Shown here: piece by piece, positions 7,909-14,530 of the stretch
Layout: every line of letters starts with the position of its first letter
How positions within the stretch are numbered: position 1 is the first letter of the stretch
NCBI GenBank assembly: GCA_030156895.1
Contig: JASGLP010000001.1
Location: forward strand, 62,001-126,000
Source of the DNA: Eubacteriaceae bacterium
Lineage (GTDB): Bacteria > Bacillota > Clostridia > Eubacteriales > Eubacteriaceae
Length of the DNA: 64,000 nucleotides
Direction of reading: 5' to 3'
Translations under genes and position numbers: made by a program
Notes under the pieces: generated by a model
Database searches by the model: none
Told to the model about the DNA's origin: nothing
The model's input: the letters and a program-made list of their open reading frames with translations, nothing else

Positions 7909-8550
7909 ATGAAAAAACCTAAACTCAGTAAAAAAATGCTCCTGATTGTTGGTATTGTTCTTTTGATGCTGATCGTTGTGGGCATCATCCTTGTGTTTTT
8001 TGTCTTTAAACCAGGCGACAGTACAGTTGAGGCCAGTGATGAAAGTGTCACCAGCGAAGAGGCGGAAAACTCAGAAATCCCTACGATCGGGCAGGATCAG
8101 TCCTACTACAATTTTTACAATCAAATTGAACTGAATATGAGTAAAGCGGAAGTCAACCAGCGCTTGGGGATGGAACCGATTATGGAAGCGGATGGCTCAT
8201 TCCATTATACCGACATCAACACAGGCTATTCGGTTAATGTTTTCTTTAATGTAAATGATCAGGTCGTTTTAAAGGCACTTATCCCGCCCATTGGCGGCGG
8301 TGATTGGATTGATCTCTGTACCGCGGATGTAAGCCAGAGCCAGGTAGATGGAATTACGGCCGGAATGACCTATCAGGAAGTCAAAAAGCATTTAGGCGGC
8401 GACGGCTTATTAAGAATTGAAATGATTGAAACCGGCACAACAGACCACGTCATTTACGGCCTGGCCTGGATGAATGCCGATTTCTCTTATATACTAGTCT
8501 CCTTTGATGGGGATACCCAAAAAGTAATTGGGTCAATTTATTCTGAGTAA
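7909..8550 (+). CDS. Membrane-anchored protein with two BamE/BLIP-like repeats
   Basis: A 213-residue protein. A basic N-terminus and one long hydrophobic segment (residues about 9-33) are followed by an acidic low-complexity linker and an extracytoplasmic part. That part has two copies of a SmpA/BamE-like repeat: IELNMSKAEVNQRLGME and ITAGMTYQEVKKHLGGDG, as in beta-lactamase-inhibitor-like (BLIP) domains. No lipobox cysteine is seen, so it is probably a signal-anchor protein. Function unknown. It is a single gene between repeat copies B and C. Confidence 0.75.
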   Translation: MKKPKLSKKMLLIVGIVLLMLIVVGIILVFFVFKPGDSTVEASDESVTSEEAENSEIPTIGQDQSYYNFYNQIELNMSKAEVNQRLGMEPIMEADGSFHYTDINTGYSVNVFFNVNDQVVLKALIPPIGGGDWIDLCTADVSQSQVDGITAGMTYQEVKKHLGGDGLLRIEMIETGTTDHVIYGLAWMNADFSYILVSFDGDTQKVIGSIYSE

Positions 8551-8568
8551 CAGGTGCTAAGCACCTGT
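8551..8568 (+). terminator. Terminator stem, left duplicate flanking repeat copy C
   Basis: CAGGTGCTAAGCACCTGT begins at the base after the stop codon. It is one base shorter than the right copy at 8754-8772 and has no T-tract. Confidence 0.85.
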
Positions 8569-8753
8569 CAGACTGAAGACAAGGTTAATTTTGAATACCT
8601 GAGCACCGACAATTGGCTTTTCAGTTGTCCGCCTCGGGGCGAACAGTTGTTGGAAATTGCCTATAATTTGCGATTTCAAATTGGGCAACTGTACGAATCC
8701 GCGCGCGGACTACGAAATCCAATTGGTCGGTGCGGGGTTTGTCTACAAACTGA
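8569..8753 (+). mobile_element. Terminator-associated hairpin repeat, copy C
   Basis: A 185-bp copy nearly identical to copy B in its arms (TCCGC/GCGGA middle stem) but different in the loop. The apical stem reads GAAATTGC/GCGATTTC, so a G-U pair replaces the G-C pair of copy B. The left end is CAGACTGAAGACAAGG; the right end is CTACAAACTGA. It is flanked by two copies of the same terminator stem and oriented with the upstream gene. It separates that gene from convergent ohrR. Confidence 0.88.
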
Positions 8754-8779
8754 CAGGTGCTTAAGCACCTGTTTTTTTG
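8754..8779. terminator. Shared terminator, right duplicate flanking repeat copy C
   Basis: CAGGTGCTTAAGCACCTGT is a perfect palindrome apart from its centre and is followed by TTTTTTT. The last codons and the stop (8761-8763) of the convergent ohrR gene lie inside it, so the palindrome is both coding tail and terminator. Confidence 0.85.
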
Positions 8780-9213
8780 ATGGCGCAAGTGTCTGAATCG
8801 AGGATTTTGTAGAGCAGCTGATAGAGGGTTTGAGCCTCTTCAGGGCTTAAAGGCAGGCAACTGACAATTTGTTCAGGGATTGACAAGGCTTCTTTTTTAA
8901 GTGCTTTGCCGGCATCGGTGAGGGTGATCATAACACTTCTCTCATCTTCTTTTGAGCGCACCCGGACAAGGTAGCCACTTTGTTCCAGACGCTTTAATAA
9001 AGGGGTCAGCGTGCCGGAATCCAGGTAGAGATATTGGCCCAGACTTTTTACGTTGATGGATTCATGTTCCCAGAGAACCATTAGGGTAATATATTGGGTA
9101 TAGGTCAGTCCCAGGCGGTTGAGGAGTGGTTTGTATTGCCTGACAACCTCTTTGGCTGCAGCATACAAGGGGAAACACAGCTGGTTTTTAAGTTTAAGAC
9201 TTTCATCGTTCAT
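8761..9213 (-). CDS. ohrR: OhrR-type MarR family peroxide-sensing repressor
   Basis: The start is ATG at 9213 (AAAGGA upstream); the longer frame to 9264 is untranslated leader. The 150-residue MarR winged-helix protein has an N-terminal NQLCFPLYAAAKEV segment in which Cys13 matches the reactive cysteine of OhrR. A DNA-binding wing with SKEDERSVMITLTDAG follows. OhrR represses organic-peroxide defence until the cysteine is oxidised. It lies 57 bp downstream of the glutathione peroxidase-like gene on the same strand, which it should control along with itself. Its stop codon lies in the palindrome flanking repeat copy C. Confidence 0.85.
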   Translation of the reverse strand: MNDESLKLKNQLCFPLYAAAKEVVRQYKPLLNRLGLTYTQYITLMVLWEHESINVKSLGQYLYLDSGTLTPLLKRLEQSGYLVRVRSKEDERSVMITLTDAGKALKKEALSIPEQIVSCLPLSPEEAQTLYQLLYKILDSDTCAIKKTGA

Positions 9214-9270
9214 TGTTTTTTTCCTTTTTGTCTCTATTTTACCGCTGCTTGAAAAACTTAGCAAGAAAAC

Positions 9271-9750
9271 TTATTGAGCAAGCAGCTTTTTCAGTTCAGC
9301 TTCAATTTTATCAGGGGTGTCTTTGGGGGAATAACGCTTAATGACATTGCCCTTTGAGTCAATTAAGAATTTTGTGAAATTCCATTTAATGGCTGAACCC
9401 AGCAGGCCGCCTTTTTCAGATTTCAGATAAGTGTAAAGAGGGGCTTCATTAGCGCCGTTGACATCGATTTTATCAAATAGCCGGAAAGTTGTACCGAATC
9501 GGGATTCACAGAAAGTTTTTATTTCGCCCGTTGTTTCTGGTGCCTGATTGGCAAACTGGTTGCAGGGAAAATCGAGAATTTCGAAGCCTTCTGACTGGTA
9601 GCGGTCATATAAGTCCTGCAGGCCTGAGTATTGAGGGGTTAGGCCGCAGTGAGTAGCGGTATTGACAATCAGCAGTACCTTGCCCTCGTAGTCGCTTAAT
9701 GATACATCCAAACCTTGAGCATCTTTAACAGTAAAATCATATAGTTTCAT
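9271..9750 (-). CDS. Glutathione peroxidase family thiol peroxidase
   Basis: Reduces organic or hydrogen peroxides with thioredoxin-like donors. The start is ATG at 9750, with AAAGGAG 5-6 bases upstream. The 159-residue protein has peroxidatic Cys35 in VNTATHCGLT (Cys, not selenocysteine), the FPCNQFANQ motif with the catalytic Gln and the probable resolving Cys, and the KWNFTKFLID motif. Its length is typical of the monomeric bacterial form (BsaA/GpoA). It is the first gene of a probable two-gene operon with ohrR and is preceded by nested palindromes that look like OhrR operators. Confidence 0.92.
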   Translation of the reverse strand: MKLYDFTVKDAQGLDVSLSDYEGKVLLIVNTATHCGLTPQYSGLQDLYDRYQSEGFEILDFPCNQFANQAPETTGEIKTFCESRFGTTFRLFDKIDVNGANEAPLYTYLKSEKGGLLGSAIKWNFTKFLIDSKGNVIKRYSPKDTPDKIEAELKKLLAQ

Positions 9751-9791
9751 CTTTATCTCCTTTGAAGTAAATCTTTTTTCTGCAATCATTG

Positions 9792-9831
9792 TATCGCACA
9801 TTTAAATTGCGCGCAATACAAACGTGCGATA
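9792..9831 (-). promoter_or_regulatory. Nested palindromic operator upstream of gpx-ohrR
   Basis: TATCGCAC (9792-9799) and GTGCGATA (9824-9831) form an inverted repeat, and between them lies the perfect 12-bp palindrome ATTGCGCGCAAT (9806-9817). The position 40-80 bp upstream of the gpx start and the MarR-like palindrome make this the probable OhrR site. Confidence 0.65.
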
Positions 9832-10023
9832 TTTAATAAATATTTAAGAATGTTTGATTTTGTAGCTTGAGAGCGTGACACCTAAAGAATTATAAAAATA
9901 TTTTTTAGATAAGTGATTGCGGAATTGTTTAAAATTTAAAAGGCAATTGGAAAAACTTTTAGCATTTTAAAATGTGCTACTTTTTTTTAAGTTGTGACTG
10001 TTTCTTCATTTTGATCTAGGGCA

Positions 10024-12378
10024 TCAATTTTCTTGGGCTTCCCAGAAGCTTCTCGCCTCCTGTAAAAGGGCATCAGTCGTTCTAACCGGCAACTGGGGAT
10101 ACCAATCTTCTGTGAATAGCTGCTGATAGCGTTTTTGGGCAAAACGATCATCAATTAAAAAAATCACTCCCTTGTCCTTGTCACTTCTGATAACCCGTCC
10201 GGCCGCCTGAAAGACTTTGTTCATACCGGGATAGACATAGGCATAGTCAAATCCCTGATGATTTTTTTGGTTGAAATAGTCTTTTATCAGATCCCGTTCA
10301 CCGCAGATTTGGGGAAGTCCAACGCCGACAATGACAGCGCCGATTAAGGCATCGCCACACAAATCAATACCTTCCGAAAAAACACCGCCCATGACACAAA
10401 AGCCAATTAGCTCCGTCGCGGGATTCTGTTTGAAACGCGCAAGAAAGTTTTCCCGGTCATCCTCGCTCATTTCACTTTCTTGTTTTACACAGTTATGGTC
10501 AGGAAAGTTTTGGATAAATAATTCGTACACCTTATTCATATACTGATAAGATGGGAAGAAAAGCAAATAATGGCCGGTTTTGACACCAAAGAGTACATCC
10601 AAAAACTGAGTGATCTGTTCACTTGTTTCTTCCCGATCCGAATAGCGGGTGGAGACCGCATCAGCAAGGAGGACAGCGCGTTTTTGGGCATCAAATGGCG
10701 AAGGGAACTGAAGGTGATAGGTCTTTTCATTGCCGCTGAGCAGTTCTTTATAGTAGGCCAAAGGAGTTAAAGTGGCGGAAAAAAAGATGGTGGCCTGAGC
10801 CAGACTGGTCACTTCATTGAGCAGTCGCGAAGGATCCAGGCAAAAGCGTTTAATGATGGTATCTGCTGAGGTATTTTCCACATAGGTGACATAACGCTGG
10901 TCCATGAATTCGCTAGTTTTCAGATAAGTGAGGGCCAGAAAATAAAAGGATAAAAGATCGGCATGATGGGGATGCTGCTGGTTATCGTTTAACCATTCTT
11001 CGGCGATGGAAATAAAATGATATAAATGGCCATCCAGGTCTTTTGGGTCATCTACCAAAACGCTTAGGCCGTTACCGACACAGCTTTTTTTTAAGGCCAA
11101 CATGTAGTTATTGAGATTTTTTAAGGGTGACAGCAGTCTTTTATCAGCGTCTTTTAAATCTCGTTTCAGGCTCAGAATCATTTTTTTACTGACTTGGGCA
11201 GAAAACATCTCGCGGCTGCGATCCACAAGATTATGGGCTTCATCGATAAGAAAAATACTATTTTTGCCGTCGACTAAAAGGTATTTAAGAGCCACTCGGG
11301 GATCAAAGACATAGTTATAGTCACCGATGATGACATCACAAAATGAAGCCAGATCGAGCGAAAACTCAAAGGGGCAGATCTGATGCTTTTGGGCGTAGTC
11401 TTCAATGACCCTTCGGGAAAATTGTTTTTTGTCAGTCAATAGCTCGTAGAGGGCATTGTTGACCCGGTCAAAATGACCTTTTGCATAAGGGCAGTGTTCA
11501 GGGTCACAAATGCGGGTCTCCATAAAACAGATTTTGTCTTTGGCAGTCAGCGTCACACTGTTTAGCAGCAGTCCTTTTTCAGCCATCAGAAAAAGCGCCT
11601 CTTCAGCGACCGCTCTAACAATCGTTTTGGCGGTCAGATAAAAGATGCGCTCGGTATCGGCTTCGGCAATGGACTTAATGGCTGGAAAAAGCGTGGAAAT
11701 TGTCTTACCGATCCCGGTAGGTGCCTGAATAAAGGTCTTTTCTTTAGCCGTGATGGTTTTGTAAACGGCGATCGCCAGTTGTCTTTGGCCCTTGCGGTAA
11801 TGGGGATAAGGAAAGGACAGATTTTTTATTGACTGATTGCGGGCGGTCTGATGATCAGATTCAAGTTTTGCCCAGCTCAGGTAGTGATCGAGGAGGGTGT
11901 AAAAGTAGTCTTTAAGCTCCGTTAAATGAAAGACTTCCCGAAGCGTTTTGATCGCTTCGGTTTCTAGCTGAAAATAGGTTAACTGAACAGCGATTGGGTC
12001 TGTGCCTTCCTGCAGGGCAATCATGGCTGCGTAAATTTTTGCCTGTGCCCAGTGAAGGGGATAGCCTTGCGGGGGGAGCTCATCAAGTGGCCGGGTCGTC
12101 GATTTGATTTCATCGATAACTGGAATGGCCTCATTAATAAAAATGCCGTCAGCTCGGCCTTCGATTAAAAAAGTAAAGCCTTTATAATCAAGCTGATATT
12201 TGAGGGCGATTTCAGCCTGATAGTCGGCTTCCGAATAAGATCTTTGCACTTTCTGGTGAGCCCGGGTGCCTTCCAGGGCTCGTTTGCTTTTAATAAACTG
12301 GGCATCAATATCGCCGGAACGATGAATAAATTCCACAAATTTTCTGACTGATAACTTGATTTCCGGCAAATTTTCCAT
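10024..12378 (-). CDS. DinG/XPD-like helicase with N-terminal PD-(D/E)XK nuclease domain
   Basis: The start is ATG at 12378 (GAGG 5-6 bases upstream). The longer frame to 12435 runs into the duplicated terminator of repeat copy D and is not credible. The 784-residue superfamily 2 helicase has an N-terminal PD-(D/E)XK-like domain (GRADGI..VIDEIKST, about 75-105), Walker A APTGIGKT, four cysteines in the CFMETRICDPEHCPY..ICPF region typical of the XPD/DinG iron-sulfur cluster, the DEAH box in LIDEAHNL, and the C-terminal motif AAGRVIRS. It probably acts in DNA repair on structured or damaged DNA. Single gene. Confidence 0.87.
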   Translation of the reverse strand: MENLPEIKLSVRKFVEFIHRSGDIDAQFIKSKRALEGTRAHQKVQRSYSEADYQAEIALKYQLDYKGFTFLIEGRADGIFINEAIPVIDEIKSTTRPLDELPPQGYPLHWAQAKIYAAMIALQEGTDPIAVQLTYFQLETEAIKTLREVFHLTELKDYFYTLLDHYLSWAKLESDHQTARNQSIKNLSFPYPHYRKGQRQLAIAVYKTITAKEKTFIQAPTGIGKTISTLFPAIKSIAEADTERIFYLTAKTIVRAVAEEALFLMAEKGLLLNSVTLTAKDKICFMETRICDPEHCPYAKGHFDRVNNALYELLTDKKQFSRRVIEDYAQKHQICPFEFSLDLASFCDVIIGDYNYVFDPRVALKYLLVDGKNSIFLIDEAHNLVDRSREMFSAQVSKKMILSLKRDLKDADKRLLSPLKNLNNYMLALKKSCVGNGLSVLVDDPKDLDGHLYHFISIAEEWLNDNQQHPHHADLLSFYFLALTYLKTSEFMDQRYVTYVENTSADTIIKRFCLDPSRLLNEVTSLAQATIFFSATLTPLAYYKELLSGNEKTYHLQFPSPFDAQKRAVLLADAVSTRYSDREETSEQITQFLDVLFGVKTGHYLLFFPSYQYMNKVYELFIQNFPDHNCVKQESEMSEDDRENFLARFKQNPATELIGFCVMGGVFSEGIDLCGDALIGAVIVGVGLPQICGERDLIKDYFNQKNHQGFDYAYVYPGMNKVFQAAGRVIRSDKDKGVIFLIDDRFAQKRYQQLFTEDWYPQLPVRTTDALLQEARSFWEAQEN

Positions 12379-12418
12379 GACTACCTCGTCTTGTAATAGC
12401 TTTTGAAAACATATAAAA

Positions 12419-12437
12419 GGTGCACTGTTGAGCACCG
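12419..12437 (-). terminator. Terminator of DUF389 gene, distal flank of repeat copy D
   Basis: On the minus strand GGTGCTCAACAGTGCACC is followed by TTTTATAT. It lies beyond repeat copy D and would end the DUF389 transcript after the repeat. The other flank (12621-12631, CGGTGCAGCTC) keeps only part of the stem. Confidence 0.7.
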
Positions 12438-12620
12438 CAGTGTGTAGACAAACCCCGCACCGACCAATTGAATTTCGTAGTCTGCTGCGGTATCGTACAG
12501 TTGCTATTTTAGGAATGGCTAAATATCAACTTTTCTGTGCAACTGTTCGTCCCGATGCAGACAACTGAAAAGCCAATTGTCGGTGCTCAGGTATTCAAAA
12601 TTAACTTTGCCTTCAGTCTG
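12438..12620 (-). mobile_element. Terminator-associated hairpin repeat, copy D
   Basis: A 183-bp minus-strand copy directly after the DUF389 stop codon, again in the sense of the upstream gene. In element orientation the ends are CAGACTGAAGGCAAAG and CTACACACTG. Its middle stem reads TCTGC/GCAGA (plus-strand positions 12557-12561 and 12481-12485), differing from copies A and B at both partners of two pairs. The apical loop has diverged and lost the GAAATC stem. The terminator duplication is incomplete, which suggests an older insertion. Confidence 0.85.
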
Positions 12621-12631
12621 AGCTGCACCGT

Positions 12632-13693
12632 TTAGTTTTTGATCGTGATCACACTTTTGGCGACGCCATCATCATTGACCTGAGCAAAATAGCGATAAAG
12701 GATTTCTCTGATATCCTGGGATATTTGGACAGAATAATCCTCCAGGTCATAATCGTCTTTCGCGGCGATAATTGCGGCTATTTCTTCTTCGGTGTAAAGA
12801 TCACCCATTAAATCGATCTCTAAGGTCTTGTTGTCGGTACTGACAATGGCGCGGATGGTGGTGGTGGAGGCGGTATCAACCTCGGCGTTAATGTAATTTT
12901 CTACCCGGGTGCTGATCATGGTGTTGACAAAAGAGGTATAAGCGGTATATACCGATGAAATTGTCGCCGGCAGGGCGATTAGAATAATACCGACCAGGAT
13001 GGCTTTTTTGATGAAGGCATTATATTTTTGGTAGACACTGAGCTCTGGTCGCAAATTCATGATCTTAACGATTAAAAAAGTAGCTAAAATGATAAAAAAG
13101 GCATTAATTGTAAAGAGATAAGAAGCCCCCAGAATAAAGTCCAGGTTTTGATTGGCGATCCCAAATCCGATGGTGCACATAGGTGGCATCAAGGCAGTGG
13201 CGATGGCGACACCAGGAATAACGTTGGATTTTTCCCGACGGGTGGCACCGATAATCCCGGCTGCGCCGCCAAAAAAAGCGATCAGCATATCGAAGAAAGA
13301 CGGTTCGGTGCGGGCAATCAGTTCGCTGGTGGCAGTATCCAAAGGTGAAAATAAAAAATACAGACTTGAACCAATCAGGGCGATGATGATCTGCAGGCCG
13401 AATTTGACAAAGGCATCGCGCAAAAGAAAACCATCGTAGATGGCGGCACTGTAGCCGATGGTGATAATCGGGTTCATCAGCGGGGAGATCAGCATGGCCC
13501 CAATAATAACAGCCGTTGAGTTGACGTTTAACCCCACAGAGGCAATAATAATGGCGCAAAATAGAATAATTAAAGGCGCCCCGTTTAGCCTGATTCCGGA
13601 AACGATTGAGCCGTGAATTTCTTCCGGATTGAGCTGATCATCTTTAAGATTGTCAATTAGCGAGTTGACTAAATTTAAAAAATATTCTTTCAT
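12632..13693 (-). CDS. DUF389 family membrane protein
   Basis: A 353-residue polytopic protein of the DUF389 (TIGR00341-like) family. About six hydrophobic segments run between residues 38 and 245, with conserved NVNSTAVIIGAMLISPLMNPIITIG-type sequence in the first pair and ALMPPMCTIGFGIA further on. A soluble C-terminal domain follows (about 260-353). Members are widespread but no transport substrate is established. AGGAG lies 6 bases before the ATG. Repeat copy D follows the stop codon. Confidence 0.85.
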   Translation of the reverse strand: MKEYFLNLVNSLIDNLKDDQLNPEEIHGSIVSGIRLNGAPLIILFCAIIIASVGLNVNSTAVIIGAMLISPLMNPIITIGYSAAIYDGFLLRDAFVKFGLQIIIALIGSSLYFLFSPLDTATSELIARTEPSFFDMLIAFFGGAAGIIGATRREKSNVIPGVAIATALMPPMCTIGFGIANQNLDFILGASYLFTINAFFIILATFLIVKIMNLRPELSVYQKYNAFIKKAILVGIILIALPATISSVYTAYTSFVNTMISTRVENYINAEVDTASTTTIRAIVSTDNKTLEIDLMGDLYTEEEIAAIIAAKDDYDLEDYSVQISQDIREILYRYFAQVNDDGVAKSVITIKN

Positions 13694-13759
13694 AAATTCT
13701 CCTGTAAACTTTAAATGAATTTGTAAGACACATAAAATCAGGTAAAATTTTCAGAAAGA

Positions 13760-14311
13760 TCAGCTGGATTCACCGATTTCTGCGATACATTCCTTCAGCC
13801 AGGAGATATAGGTTTTTTCACGCATGATGGCACCTTTTAGAACCAGGTAATCGCAGAATTCCGGGCTTATTTTGCTGCTTTTTTTTAAGTTGCAAGCTTG
13901 TGTTGACATAGTGTTTTCAAGTTTGGCCACTTTTTCAAGGCGCTGGGACAGTTGGGACTCAAAATGATCCAGGATCGTCTGCGCGGGCAGGCTTTCCATA
14001 AAAAATGCCTTCAGTCGAAAAATATCTTTTGGTGTAGGTTCTAGGGGATCAATGGTAGCCAGCCAGGCAAAAAGATCCTGCTGGCCGATATCTGTAATTG
14101 AATAGAGTTTCTTTTCCAACTTTTCACCCTGGAGAACAATCTCATAAGTAATCAAGCCTTCAGCCGTTAATTTTTTCAGTTCGGGATAAATCTGAGAGTG
14201 GTTGGCATACCAGAAGTTGACCAGATCTTTATTAAATACCTTGGACAGATCATAGCCGGTCATTGCTTCGCGGTTGATCAGCCCAAGAATGGCATATTTT
14301 AGTGTTCGCAT
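13760..14311 (-). CDS. PadR family transcriptional regulator
   Basis: A 183-residue protein with an N-terminal PadR winged helix (LKYAILGLINREAMTGYDLSKVF, then YPELKKLTAEGLI) and a C-terminal helical domain (Vir_act_alpha_C-like, about 90-175). PadR proteins often repress genes for phenolic-acid or drug handling and bind ATGT/ACAT-rich operators. It is divergent from the enoate-reductase gene, and the intervening promoter carries two ACATGTATATA repeats, so it probably represses that flavoenzyme. Confidence 0.88.
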   Translation of the reverse strand: MRTLKYAILGLINREAMTGYDLSKVFNKDLVNFWYANHSQIYPELKKLTAEGLITYEIVLQGEKLEKKLYSITDIGQQDLFAWLATIDPLEPTPKDIFRLKAFFMESLPAQTILDHFESQLSQRLEKVAKLENTMSTQACNLKKSSKISPEFCDYLVLKGAIMREKTYISWLKECIAEIGESS

Positions 14312-14409
14312 AAAGGCCTCTCTGAGAATAAAATTTCATTCTTATTTTACAACACTTTAAACTTTTTGTCATGATTTTGTTAAATTAATCAGCCGAACAA
14401 AAAATATAA

Positions 14410-14449
14410 ACATGTATATATTGACATGTATATATCAAAGGGTTATAAT
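14410..14449 (+). promoter_or_regulatory. Promoter with overlapping PadR-like operator
   Basis: TTGACA (14421-14426), 17 bases, TATAAT (14444-14449): consensus at both boxes. ACATGTATATA occurs twice (14410-14420 and 14424-14434) across the -35 box. A repressor bound here would block the promoter of the flavin oxidoreductase gene. Confidence 0.85.
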
Positions 14450-14530
14450 GGCAGCAAGAAAATCGGAACCAGCAGACAAAAATGATTTGCTGCAGGTAAG
14501 TCTGGATCGTTAAATCAGAAGGAGTCATAA

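Noticed and set aside
8554-8796. 80-codon frame covering repeat copy C and the end of ohrR
   Set aside because: It begins inside the terminator stem, has no ribosome site and crosses the repeat; copy B has no equivalent frame.
12379-12435. N-terminal extension of the DinG-like helicase to 12435
   Set aside because: The extra 19 codons start in the duplicated terminator of copy D; ATG at 12378 has a good ribosome site.
13104-13559. 151-codon frame within the DUF389 gene
   Set aside because: Shadow frame of a membrane protein gene; its His/Arg/Cys-rich composition is typical of an off-frame translation.
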